Source: Ctena decussata
Lineage: Eukaryota; Mollusca; Bivalvia; Lucinida; Lucinidae
Reading direction: 5' to 3'
DNA length: 64,000 bases
NCBI GenBank assembly: GCA_963989385.1
Contig: OZ022500.1
Span: forward strand, 117,593,842-117,657,841
Below are positions 46,155 through 56,267 of this stretch, one piece after another (the stretch's first letter is position 1; the number at the start of each line of letters is the position of its first letter). Under the pieces are notes generated by a model. That model saw only the letters and a list, made by a program, of their open reading frames with translations. It made no database searches and was not told the origin of the DNA. Position numbers and translations under genes: made by a program.

Positions 46155-46292
46155 ACTGACATTTTGCGGGAATATCTGTTCCTGTTTTTATCCTATCATT
46201 ACCATTAATACTATTACTAGTTGATAATAGTAGTAATAATAATGGTAATGATAAAAACCCCAGAAACATATATTCCCATAAAATGTCACCCC
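46155..46292. repeat. ~137-bp hairpin
   Basis: CTGACATTTTGCGGGAATAT, TTTTTATC and ATCATTACCATTA are mirrored by TAATGGTAATGAT, GATAAAAA and ATATTCCCATAAAATGTCA. The loop is ~15 bp around TACTAGTTGATAATAGTA. It has the form of a miniature inverted-repeat element. Confidence 0.85.
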
Positions 46293-47530
46293 AAGATACC
46301 TGATCTGAATCTTCGAAGTCTGGTTTGCAGCTTGAAATGTCATTTGCACGGCTGCCGCAAGATGGCTATGTAGCGGCCATACAAATTTGCAAGACTGTCG
46401 CAAGGCTGTTTTAAGAATTTGAAAAAAAAAAAAAAAAAAAAAAAACATTCTTGCGGAGACCTTACGGCACATAAGATTTTGCAAGTTTTTCGCATCCCCA
46501 ATGCCTTACGATGTTTGTGCATTTATCAACCAAATTCCGCTCTCCGAGTGAGGATATATATTGAGGGTAAGGACTAACAGCCGTCACAGTTTCATCACAG
46601 CTTGTCGGAAGCTCCGTTCATATGTAGCCGAACTCAGAAGAAGAGCGTCATAAAGTTGATGTGGCACTGCCTATCCATGAGCGTCAACGTCAGAAATATA
46701 TTTGTATTTTGTTGTTTTTGGGCTCCACTGGGAGCTTGGGCACTACAGGTTTCTCAAAAGCACGAGCTACAGTGTTATGATTTGCTGGCGTGATGAACTT
46801 TCACGAATTATCGACAGTGGGTGTGTGCCTTATATGAGAGGGAAATTTAAAGAGTAACTACACTTCAGGAACTGACTGAATCAGATCCCAAACCCTATCC
46901 CCAACATCAAAGGGAAAGATTGACAAAGACATCCCAACAAACAATAAACCACAAGTGATAAGCCGAGTCAGCAGCTCTTTCCCAAATAGATGGCAACTCA
47001 GCTATCTTTATTGAACTAAATAATTTAGACCAACAGACGGGTTACAACGGACTAAGCAAATTATATGAAAAACATTTAACAATTATTTTTACCTATTTTC
47101 TATTTTTATGATGAAGGATTAAACTGAGAACACAATAAATTAAACAGCACCGAACATAAAACAAATGCAACCGCAACAAAAGTACCGCCTTGGGACAGTC
47201 AGTAATAACTACTGGGGGGTTCAAACCGGTTTTACTGGGCCCAAACCTTCACCCTCACCCTCCGCTGCGGTGCACACAATTAGTTGGTAGTTCGGTTCGT
47301 ATGGAGGTCCCCTAACTCATCAGAGAGTCATCACGGACAACAATTAAGATCAAGAAAAGACCGTGATGAAGCAAGGATGAGGACTCGACAGCCAAAACGA
47401 GTTGAGACACCCGGATATCCCTGGGGCGTCAGCAACACCACTGGAGTACTGGAGCAAAAGAAGACCACCAGTTGAACCCCGGTGGGCCAAGAAACAGACA
47501 AACATCCAGCCCCAACAAACCAATATATAG
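46293..47530. other. No gene recognised; possible retroelement leader near 47190-47480
   Basis: A poly-A tract lies at 46421-46445. The text around 47190-47240 (CCGCCTTGGGACAGTCAGTA, GGTTTTACTGGGCCC) is GC-richer than its surroundings and immediately precedes the rearranged reverse transcriptase, so it may belong to the same retroelement; that is inference only. Confidence 0.4.
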
Positions 47531-47532
47531 CT

Positions 47533-47680
47533 TTATGTAGGGGGCTATCATAGAGTCTGAACCCCGACCGGCACCGGCGTGCAATCATCAGAAAGAGACA
47601 TCATAAAGTCTCTTTCATAGCAAAATAGAAACAAATCTGCTACAAGAGGAGCGCAATTAGTACCCATCGGAATTCCTATA
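47533..47680 (-). pseudogene. Reverse-transcriptase core fragment, inverted, joined to element 3' end
   Basis: The minus strand from about 47680 to 47584 encodes IGIPMGTNCAPLVADLFLFC followed by YERDFMMSLSDD, the conserved stretch that normally lies just upstream of the catalytic YxDD box. At 47583 it jumps directly into GCACGCCGGT..CGGGGTTCAGACTC and CCCCCTACATAAA, which is also the sequence at the downstream end of the plus-strand piece (48415-48461). The fragment is therefore internally deleted and lies head to head with the next feature. Confidence 0.8.
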
Positions 47681-47682
47681 AT

Positions 47683-48306
47683 TTGTTTGTGTATCTTTCT
47701 GATGATACTCAAGCTCATGTCATTGAAGCATTCAACTCAACGTCTAGATACTTGGACGACCTTTTAAATATTGACAACCCTTATTTTGAAGAAATGGTTA
47801 GTCAAATTTATCCTGCTGAATTGCAGTTAAATAAAGCAAATACTTCTGATACCGAGGCCCCATTTTTGGATTTACATTTATCTATTTTGGATGGATTTGT
47901 TTCATCTAAAATTTATGACAAACGCGATGATTTTGATTTCAACATTGTTAATTTTCCGTTTTTGGATGTTGATGTTCCCCGCACCACTTCTTATGGTGTT
48001 TACATTTCTCAGCTTATTCGCTTCGCTAGGGTGTCTAGTCATCTGGCTGACTTCAATGCTCGTAATCAAAGTTTGACTGCCAAGCTTTTACAGCAGGGGT
48101 ATCGGTATCATAAACTTCGGAAAGCTTTTTCTAAATTTTATCGTAGACACTTTGAATTGGTTTCTAAATATAATATAGGGTTAAGGTCACTTTTGCAACA
48201 AGGCCTATCGGAACCTGAATTTTATGGTGACTTAGTATATAAATTACGCAAAATCGTAGGGAAAACAGAATTTCCCGATCAATTTAAGAAAATTATATTA
48301 ATTTAA
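47683..48306 (+). pseudogene. Penelope-like reverse transcriptase, C-terminal part
   Basis: 208 codons including the stop. The frame opens with TTG and no good ATG, because the 5' side is a rearrangement breakpoint. It starts at LSDDTQAHVIEAFNSTSRYLDD, the YLDD catalytic box falling at residues 23-26. Family-typical blocks then follow: IYPAELQLN near 42-50, FLDLHLSI near 61-68, YDKRDDFDFNIVNFPF around 80-95, YGVYISQLIRFAR around 105-115, and a basic thumb region with YRRHFELVSKY. The residues that should precede it (IPMGTNCAP..) are present nearby on the opposite strand. I assign it to Penelope-like or a closely related RT group from the block order; a GIY-YIG endonuclease is not seen. Nonfunctional as it stands. 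Confidence 0.85.
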
Positions 48307-48414
48307 GAAATATTACGATTTAAACGCATTGGCTATAACATAGATGTAATGCGACAGTCTGCATGCTTAGTGGTTAACCCAATCACGGTTGACAACTTTG
48401 CTGTCCTCTTTAAT

Positions 48415-48465
48415 TGCACGCCGGTCGGGGCTCAGACTCTATGATAGCCCCTACATAAACAGCCA
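48415..48465 (+). repeat. 3'-terminal repeat of the Penelope-like element
   Basis: GCACGCCGGTCGGGGCTCAG followed by ACTCTATGATAGCCCCTACATAAA matches 47533-47583 in reverse complement, with a few extra bases (GTGCCG) in the left copy. The two copies bracket the retroelement remains as inverted repeats. Confidence 0.85.
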
Positions 48466-49106
48466 CAGTGCAATCACGCGGCCGCTGTGCGAGTTTCTAC
48501 GGTTGCGTTAGACAGCACCCTTGCGGAAAAAGAATTAGGTGTTCCCACGGCTGACGTGCGGCCTTCGCAAGACAAAATGCAAGAATTGATTGACAGCAGC
48601 CCAGCCTGACTACGTGCGAAATCGTATCTGAGTTGTCCGGGCATCTCTAGTGTACCTTGCAGCAGCCTTGCGACCTCAAAACTCGCCCGAATAAAAGCAA
48701 AGAAAATGTGCATGTGAAAAATTCAACTTGCGAAGTTGCGAAAGCCTTTCGACATGAAATTGTTAAAGAAGGTACTGAGAACCAGCTAGGTTTCACTGAA
48801 ATGGGGCCCTATGCCACAGGGCTCATATGAAATAGGTTTAAACATTAACGTATGCTTTTATTTTGAGAATCCAGCAAATCATCTTAGAATCGGGGGCAAG
48901 ATTTGTGTCACGTAAAAAGGAAAATTAAGACCAGTACAAACAAGAAGGGTTCATATCATCCTGTGCATTCAGTCTGATCAGTCTTCCATTTTCACATATA
49001 ACATCTATGACACCTTGACAATCTAAATCATTAAAAGCGGAGACTCTGATCAATATGAAGTGCAGACTGATTTTAGTATTTACAGTAAAGTGTTTACAGT
49101 ACAGCG
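48466..49106. other. No gene recognised
   Basis: 48480-48690 has CACGGCTGACGTGCGGCCTT and several TTGCGAC or CGCAAG words, resembling 46345-46400 (CGGCTGCCGCAAGATGGC). Both may be decayed copies of a short repeat. A hairpin-MITE-like fragment (CAGTCTGATCAG) is near 48970. Confidence 0.4.
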
Positions 49107-49335
49107 ATGCGCTGTGGTCTAGTGGTTAGAGACGCCGCTTGGTTATGATGCGGACGGTGAGAAGTTCGAATTCGGGTTGGCCCAGCCGGCACCTGGAAAC
49201 TCTCTGTCAACCCAGCATTAAATTGGTATGTTTTGCCAATCAATGAAGAATAAGACAGCGAAAGGAGAGTGCTGCGTCTTTCATATGCTGTGCTAACGTC
49301 CATTGCGCCTACGCCATCAGGCTACGGGAAACCTT
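49107..49335 (+). mobile_element. tRNA-derived SINE
   Basis: The A box TGGTCTAGTGGTTAGAG and, 36 bp on, the B box AGTTCGAATTCGG give a clear pol III tRNA-type promoter. An unrelated body follows, with CAGCCGGCACCTGGAAACTC and CATCAGGCTACGGGAAACC at its end. The tRNA fold is degraded, so it is not a tRNA gene. Confidence 0.75.
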
Positions 49336-50344
49336 TACATTTAATTTAAAGTACGAACATAGCGTAAGGTCTATTTTCACGCTACACCAGTTTCATGAAG
49401 TAAAATGCCCATGTCCGAATCTCTGTGAACAATTTAATGTTTCTGTTTTTCAGCTGACAGAATTAGCAACAAATATGGGAGTTCAGAAATATACTATGTG
49501 TTCAGCGTTCAGGGGACGGCGTTGAAGCTTGCTTTGAAGAAATGATACTTTCCTACCTCAATAGGGAGATTCATGTTCACGGAACAGGCAGTTTATGTTG
49601 TGGTTGTCATGTACTGTAGAACTCCTGAATGTGGGAAACATGATTCAGATAAAACTTGATTTAGTGATAACACGATATAGTTACCAAGGTAATGCTAAAT
49701 TGTTGTAAAATTATGGACATGCTATTGATGATGGGCGGACACTCGATTCCAGGTGTGTTCAACTATGATTACGTACCGCTGAGACATTTGGGGAACGTTG
49801 TTACGAGAATTGAAACAGAACAGAATGTTATTGATGTCGCAGATAAAGGACCTTGGCCATGTGCGGAAAGCAAATATACCTTTGCTCCGTATTATGGGTT
49901 TCTTGCGGTTAAAACAGAATTTGAAAGTGTGCGGTACTGGTCTTATTCTATAATTGCTCATAAAACAAGCCAACGGCAATCACTTTTTATCATAAAACTT
50001 CCGTTGTAAAAGGGCAATCAGTAGTCACTGCTACATCTGCGATACTATTTCATGAAACAACGACCGCAGGGGCAGTGGGTGTACTTAAAACCCCACTGCA
50101 TCTTGGGCAGAGCATTGTGAAAACGGAGCCTAACCCGCTCCATTTGCTACCTGTAGCTTTCTTTGATTCGAAAGTGGTGCTCATTTACCTCTAGGTTGAC
50201 AGACAGAGTCTACTGAAATTGGTCCTCTTGAGCTTCTGTACCAAAGCTGATCGCTGTAACCACTTGGATATGGCCATCTCTATGTTATTTAGTGTCGAAT
50301 AAAATACTAGCAATAAGCTATGGCTCGCAACATCATTTACACCA
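49336..50344. other. No accepted gene; SINE-body-like repeat at 49735-49825
   Basis: A 105-codon plus-strand frame (49692-50009) crosses the repeat shared with 44335-44575 and has no family motif, so it is not called a gene. The repeat here reads, on the minus strand, TTCAATTCTCGTAACAACGT and on. Confidence 0.45.
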
Positions 50345-50515
50345 GATGACATGCGATTTACGTCCTTGTCAAACGTATTTCAGTCACATCGGGAAGGTGG
50401 AAGGGTGATGATGAAAGGCTTTGTGCAGTGGGACCCCGTTTAGGTTTGAACCTTCAACGGGAATTGAACCCAGGACCGCTAAATCAGTAGGCTAGCACTT
50501 AGCCCACCGTTACGG
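50345..50515 (-). mobile_element. tRNA-derived SINE, intact copy of the 22.0-kb family
   Basis: Minus strand: A-box-like TGGGCTAAGTGCTAGCC near 50500, then TTTAGCGGTCCTGGGTTCAATTCCC with a strong B box (GGTTCAATTCC). The body continues to AAATCGCATGTCATC. The head resembles a tRNA with weak pairing. It serves as the uninterrupted reference for the split copy at 22015-22165. Confidence 0.75.
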
Positions 50516-50559
50516 GAGCTCATGTGTACACCAGACCAGTCTGAGTGTTTAGAGTGTCT

Positions 50560-50838
50560 TAAGCCCCAGTCACACATTCACGGATCAGGCTACGGTTCAC
50601 CACGATTCACCACGGTTTGACCTAGTCGGCAAAACCGGGGTGAACCGTAGAAAATCCAGCATCACTACGGTTTGCCAGGGTTCCATTAGGGTTTCTCACG
50701 GTGTTTATACGGTGTCTGTACGGATCATCTACGAATTCACGACGGTGCAAGGCGGCAGCACCACGGACAACAAGGGTATCCCACGGTCGTGTTACGGACG
50801 TTTACGTTGCCACTACGGTTCGATACGGTGCTAGTAGA
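50560..50838 (+). repeat. ACGG-rich irregular repeat
   Basis: It opens AAGCCCCAGTCACACATTCACGG. Over 270 bp it has many CACGGT, TACGGTT and ACGGAC words at irregular spacing. A similar opening (AAGCCCCAGTTTGGCAACCCCGG) occurs at 43804, where CCGG words repeat. It runs directly into the dispersed repeat at 50841. Confidence 0.5.
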
Positions 50839-50840
50839 GA

Positions 50841-52029
50841 TGTTCCAGATAAGCTTAACGTATAACGTTATTTACCGTATTGACGAAAACCAATACGGTA
50901 ACTACCTAAACGATGACTACGGAGGCTTTTAAGTGATGTAAATGTGTGTGTATTTGACGCAGACCTCTGCACTTGGAATAAAAACCATTTCGCCTCGCTA
51001 TTATGTCTATACGTGCGGATTTTACCACGAGAACTTTATTTTCATTAATGTTTGCGGAGACAAAAATTCACGGTTTCGCAATTAAGGCATATTCAAGGGT
51101 ATTAAAGCCCGCGGATTCCTTATGTTTTCGTATTATTCCTTCATAAATCATCGCGTTCGCGGGCATTTAAGTATGCACTTTTCCGTTGGCCGCCAAAAAA
51201 ATTAAAAAAAATAAAAACTTACTACACTCGAAAATTTTACCGTTACATTATTCGCCTAAAAATTTGATAAGTTTTTGTCCGCTAGTCTCCTTGATACTGT
51301 TTTCAAACATTACTTTTTAAGGTACCTGGTTCTTTTATGGTTTATCAAATTGTAGCTGTTGTTTTTATTTTTGAGAATCTAACCCCTAGGAAACATTTTA
51401 ATCCGTTTTTAAACGCGAAAATAAGATTGTGCAAAATTTTATGGAAACACAGCATTCAATAACCCAGAAAGCATGTTTTTCTTTTGTTTGTTTTTGATTT
51501 TTTTGGCGTGTGAAATTAAACAAGTTTGGTGTACGAGAGTACCCAGTTCGTGGCCTTAGGACTAGGTGGACGGGGCGGGGTGGGGTGGGGGGACAAAAAT
51601 TAAAAGAAAATAATCTGACATTTAACTATAAAGGCCCCTGCAGGTGTTGGTCTAGCATCAGAACTTCGTATGTTTATTTATTATTATTATCATTAATAGT
51701 AGTAGTAATAGTGTTTGTTTAGTATTACCTTTTTAACCCGTAAAACCATTAAATTTCGTGAAATCAGTCCGTTTGTGCGCCTATCTGCCTGTGTGCATGG
51801 CTAAAACAATCTTACCTGCCTAGCTACTGTACCTATTAACTAGGGTGCTTCCGAAGCCATAACAGGTTTCATTGTTCTCGCTGTTTGCACAAGGGACGAA
51901 GGTATGATCACTGTTTCATCTCAGCTTCGCCAGTGTCTACATAATGCCCGACCAACATTATCATATGCTATCCTATTCGAATGCATGGAAACGCTAATAA
52001 ATACCGATTTTCTTATATTTGTTCAGGAA

Positions 52030-52076
<47 letters not shown>

Positions 52077-52233
52077 TACATTGGTATAAAGAGCTTTACT
52101 GCTCATAACTAGTATACACCCCATATAAGTACATTCTCTGCTGTTTATAGATAAACAACAATAATAAAAAATAATTAAATAAATGAAATGAGTATTAAAT
52201 TAAATAAGTCCAAATAAACTAAATCCACTAATT
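50841..52233 (-). repeat. Dispersed repeat, copy 2 (inverted copy of 740-2119)
   Basis: See copy 1. Here the order is reversed: ATAAGCTTAACG at 50852, the GACTACGGAGGC block, GCAGACCTCTGCACTTGGAA, the G-rich tract near 51575, a (TG)n run and TCCAAATAAACTAAATCCACTA at the far end. Differences are scattered substitutions and small indels, about 5-10 % by eye. Confidence 0.85.
52031..52073 (+). repeat. (TG)n microsatellite
   Basis: About 21 TG units, the inverted counterpart of the CA tract at 880-926 within the paired dispersed repeat. Confidence 0.97.
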
Positions 52234-52244
52234 GCATACAGCGG

Positions 52245-52410
52245 ATGGCCTGGTCTGACTGGATTCATTGTTCGCCTTTGATGCACGTGTCCCAGGTTTG
52301 ACTCCCATATGTCCAATCAATTTAAATTGATAGGAAACGTTTTCAGACATAGCAGACGGCATTTAGCGGCAATAACCGAACTGTGTGCGGGACTTGCACA
52401 ACGAAAGATT
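52245..52410 (+). mobile_element. Probable tRNA-derived SINE
   Basis: GATGGCCTGGTCTGACTGGATT is a weak A box. CCAGGTTTGACTCCCAT is a good B box (GGTTTGACTCC). A body follows with AATTTAAATTGATAGGAAACG and TTGCACAACGAAAGATTGAT. It abuts the end of dispersed-repeat copy 2. Confidence 0.5.
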
Positions 52411-52898
52411 GATTATTTATCCATGTCATAAATTATTTGTCTCAATGTCATGGCGCCTGGTGCAAAGCATAATTGAGTTTTAACTTTCATGTTTTGTTGT
52501 GGACGTTAGATGATGACAGGTAGATAACTGACAGTTTGCCTATGTGTATTTTCAGTGTATCTGTAAACTGCTTAAAATACTTCCCATTATGACTAAAGAA
52601 TAATTAATCTTTTGAGAAAAAACTGAGTTTTATGTTGAAAGAATTCCAGTTTGAAATGTCATTGAAAACTTTATGGAGCCTGGCCAACACTGGTTTGTCA
52701 TGCTCCGATACCCACGGCATCATAAATCTGTTACTATAGCAACTAATAGTTCTTATTGATGTCAAAGTGACGTCATGTAGACGCCATTTTGACAAGGTAC
52801 TAGGCATAACAGTTGGTAATTTCATAATATCTCTGACGTCACTGGTATAGGAGCATGCTCCGCCAATTTTTCACTGATATAAAATACTAAAATTCTTG
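52411..52898. other. No gene recognised
   Basis: AT-rich. Words such as GTGACGTCATGTAGACGCC at 52765 resemble the palindromic TGACGT families but lack their ends. Confidence 0.4.
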
Positions 52899-52984
52899 AG
52901 CAACCTTGATTCAACCATGATTCAACGTCATGACGTTGAATCAGGGTTTATTCAAGGTTAATTCAACCTTGTATGCCTGCTGGG
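52899..52984. mobile_element. Palindromic GATTCAAC element with TATGCCTGCTGGG end
   Basis: CAACCTTGATTCAACCATGA then TTCAACGTCATGACGTTGAA form a palindromic core. The tail CAACCTTGTATGCCTGCTGGG is a full terminus, while the left terminus has decayed. Same family as 8995-9101. Confidence 0.75.
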
Positions 52985-53262
52985 CTCTCTCTCTCTTTCT
53001 TTCTTTCTCTTTCTCTGAATAGTTAAACTTTATTTTCAGCTCTTATTACATAATACCCATGTCTAACCTAAGAGTAATGCAGAATTTGAATTTGAATTTG
53101 AGATTTTTTTAAACAAACAAATATCCTAAATTCATTTAATTCTTTGTTAATTGTGTCCCACAAGCGAAATCTTTGCTTCTGCGTATCCCACACAATAGGC
53201 ATAATTCATTTTTCAAAAGGAGTTAATTTCAGTCATACACCCATAAACTTCAACAAACAAGA
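52985..53262. other. Pyrimidine tract; otherwise nothing
   Basis: A CTCTCT/TTTC pyrimidine tract at 52984-53018 follows the palindromic element directly. No gene. Confidence 0.5.
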
Positions 53263-54545
53263 GGGCCAAAATGTCCCTAAATCGCTCACCTGAGTTTAAG
53301 GTTGTAATTGTTAAAATTGTATGTGTTGGAAAAAAATTAGTTAGAAGGCAGTAAATGACGACTGCCTTGGAATTTTAGCGCCAAGGAAGTAACCTACATT
53401 CAACTGCCTTTTTTTTTTTTTTTAAATCAGAATGAGTTAAAGGACCTCCAGGCAATGCTGCATAACATATTTCAAGCATCTGAACGCTGTTCTGAAAGAT
53501 TTTTAAGTACACTTTACTTTCTAACTCAAAACCCCGCAACATGCCACTGAGCCGTTTTGGACCGTAAGGTTGCCGTTGTGACAGACTTAATAGAGGTACA
53601 CAAGGCAATGCTTCACAGCAAATTTCAAGCAGCTGAGCCTAGTTGTTTTGAGGAAGAAAATTTTTGAGAACTTATTCTATGTATTTCTGTGCTTCAAACC
53701 CAGGACCCCCTGAGCAGGACCATTTTGGACCGTGGGTGTTGTTCCATTTGACCAAACCTGGTAAAGGACCACTAAGCAATGCTACATACCAATATCAAGC
53801 ATCCGAGCCACGTGTTTCTGAAGAAGATTTTAACATTTTCCAGTGTATTTCTATGGTTCGAACCACTCCTTGGAGCGTAGCTGTTTTAGATCCTGGGGCC
53901 ACCAATTGAACAAACTTGATAAAGAACCACCAGGCAATGCTACATATCGAATTTAAAGAATCTCAGCCTAGCATTTCTCGCGGAGAACATTTTTAAGTTA
54001 AGTTTATTTTCGAACCCAAAACTACGTGCCGTAGGACCATTTTGAATCCTGGTGCGGCCGTTTGAACAAAGTCTGTAGACGTGTATTAGGCAATGCCTAG
54101 TATCTCAGCCTAGGGGTTTTGACGAAGAAGACATCTGAATAGTTTTGTATGTATTTCTATGGTCCAAACACAGAAACCCCTGAGGTAGACGCTGAGGTAG
54201 ACAGACCCTGAGGTAGACCCATGGACCTCTGTTTGAGCAAACTTGACAAAGGATAACCCGGCAAAGTTACATACCAAATTTCAAGAGTCTGAACCCAGTG
54301 GTTCTGAAGAGATTTTTGAATATTTTTCTATGTATTTATATTTTTCAAACCAAGGAACCCCTGGAGCGTGGCCACAAATAAAAGAAACCACATGGCTAAT
54401 GTCGAGTCCGTTTGGCTTTAATGAAATCTGCACACATTCGCAGTGTCGTCCGTGCATCTGTAACTTTTTTATCGCGATTCCCACACTGTAATTCGGTTTT
54501 CTAAAAGTATTTATTTCAGTCCATACGCCCATAAAACTTCAGCTA
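53263..54545 (+). mobile_element. Element of six ~155-170-bp tandem units
   Basis: It opens AACAAGAGGGCCAAAATGTC then ATCGCTCACCTGAGTTT, the same opening as the 36400 element. The landmark GGCAATGCTACATA recurs near 53452, 53606, 53773, 53934, 54091 and 54260, with TTTCAAGC, GAAGAAGATTTT, TATGTATTTCTATG and CCATTTTGGACC in each unit. The right terminus is not clear. No coding frame. Confidence 0.85.
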
Positions 54546-54664
54546 ATAAATGAACCCACATAGCTTCTGCTAGCATGTCTGGTCTGTTGGGCCCGCGGGA
54601 TGAAAGACCGACAGTATATTGCGATAATTTAGGTAATAATAATGATGGTGCATATATTTGTCAG

Positions 54665-55050
54665 TAAAACAGGTCGCGGCTGTCAACTTTTCGGGCAGGT
54701 GACCATAAGTCAAGGACTGGATGTTGTGATGGGGGATGCTTAGTGGCTGAGATGCGCGACACCTGTCAGAAAGTGGTATAGGCGTGTATGTGGCGTAACC
54801 TAGGTCGCGGCGACCTACTATCTAGAATGGTAGGGTGGGTGACATGTAAGAGTTTGATATAGTATTACACTTTTGGGATGCAAATGGACAGAGACAGAAA
54901 TGTACTTACAGCCTGCCGGAAAAGAACATGTTTACCAGTGTTAAAATGAACTAGGTTGCGGCAACCTATATTTCGGGTATGTGACATTTAGTTGTGCTTC
55001 AAATGGTCACTTGTTCGGACACTGGAAGACCGCAGCAACCTAGTGAACTA
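54665..55050 (+). repeat. Tandem units with AGGTCGCGGCGACCT hairpins
   Basis: Short hairpins AGGTCGCGGCTGTC (54672), AGGTCGCGGCGACCT (54802), AGGTTGCGGCAACCT (54955) and a half-site GACCGCAGCAACCTAG (55028) are spaced by up to ~150 bp, with GGGTGACAT-like or GGTATGTGACATTTA text after each. The paired changes CG to TG and CG to CA in the arms of the third preserve pairing. Confidence 0.65.
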
Positions 55051-55586
55051 TGCCTAGTTTTCTCACCATCTCCTATGCATAGCAGACACTAGGTGCGTCA
55101 AAAAGAATCAAACTCCCTCAAAAATTCTACCGACTGAATACAGGAAAAAGGCCTATACTTCATTTGCTCCGGTTTTCAGTTTGAGTACGTTACGGCGATT
55201 TACTTTTTTGGATAAACCACCTGCAGTGGTTGGTGTGTTTGGGATATAAAGGGGTTGAAAGGGAGAAGGTCAATATTATATGAGCTGCGACACGAGTAAC
55301 CCCGGTGCCGTGAGGTCGACTTCCGGTTTTCTCCGAGTCACCCTCACGGAGCGCTACATAGCAAAAACGTGAAATTTTAGGGAATCATTTCTGTTCCCTA
55401 ATATGGGGCATTTATTAGGGGGTACTTCTCAGAAAACGAGGTGTTTTTGACTGGAGACATTCTTTATCTTGATGTAGAGGTAAAGGATTCTAGACCGGGG
55501 ACAATCTTCATAGAAATATCAGCTGTCAAAGACACCTACTATATTTTTCTTTTGCATTAGTCGCTGTTCGTTGCCGAACTGCGTAC
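55051..55586. other. No gene recognised; single hairpin-MITE end at 55281
   Basis: ATGAGCTGCGACACGAGTAA at 55280 matches the terminus of the hairpin MITE family but no partner end follows. The rest is unassigned. Confidence 0.45.
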
Positions 55587-55594
55587 GAGTCACG

Positions 55595-56237
55595 GATTCA
55601 GGACAACTCGCCCCAAAGACAACTCGCCCCAAGACAACTCGCCCCACAAAAATCTCGCCCCAAGACAACTCGCCCCACTTTCAGAAGACAACTCGCCCCA
55701 CATTCTCAGACACTCACCTTACTTGAATATCTACGTTCTTGTGCCAGATCCAGAACAGATGTCGCCCCAGTTTTGTATACTTCGTCCTGAAATTAAACTT
55801 GGACACTGGGAAGTCGATCTGTCACTTGAGCCTACGAATAGGTTTATTTCTATACAGAGAGCTATGCTGAGAGGTTCAAGTTGTTCCGTCATAGGGAACA
55901 GTAGATGTTTCCAGCCGTTCATTGTTTGAAAATGGCTTGATCGTTTTTATGTTGATAATTACACTGTTATTGGAAGCGTAATTGTTATCAAACTGTGGCT
56001 GTGAGGCATGCTACAAATATTCATTAATGCTTATTAGTATTTGTTGTCCCCTTAAGCGCCTAACGGGACAGGGTTTTAACATATTTACGAGGTAGGGCAA
56101 GTTGTCTTTGAGGCGAGTTGTCTCAGAATGTGGGCCAGTTGTCACCTGAAGGTGGGGCGAGTTGTCTTGGGGCGAGATTTTTGTGGGGCGAGTTGTCTTG
56201 GGGCGAGTTGTCTTTGGGGCGAGTTGTCCGTAATTCC
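55595..56237. mobile_element. 643-bp foldback with GACAACTCGCCCC arms and an 8-bp flanking repeat
   Basis: The left arm is five or more GACAACTCGCCCCA words. The right arm is their reverse complement, GGGGCGAGTTGTCTT, in mirror order, including a shared GGGGCGAGATTTTTGTGGGG block. GAGTCACG lies immediately outside both ends (55587-55594 and 56238-56245), a likely target duplication. Eight bases is the size made by hAT-type transposases, so hAT mobilisation is a reasonable inference. The internal ~360 bp shows no transposase. Confidence 0.85.
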
Positions 56238-56249
56238 GAGTCACGTGAC

Positions 56250-56267
56250 AAAAGCGATATCGCTTTT
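56250..56267. repeat. Perfect 18-bp palindrome at the satellite edge
   Basis: AAAAGCGATATCGCTTTT is exactly self-complementary, and its last bases overlap the first bases of the satellite array. The other unit junctions read GTCAGTTTGGTTTAGGG, so this palindrome exists only at the array border. Confidence 0.95.

Noticed and set aside
47580..47596. Hammerhead ribozyme suggested by CTGATGA at the Penelope-like junction
   Set aside because: No GAAA and matching stems follow at the required spacing; the word is the Ser-Asp-Asp coding stretch.
49107..49180. Functional tRNA gene
   Set aside because: A and B boxes are clear, but the cloverleaf does not close and a SINE body is attached.
49692..50009. 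105-codon plus-strand frame
   Set aside because: It overlaps a repeat shared with 44.3-44.6 kb and shows no known family; weak start context.
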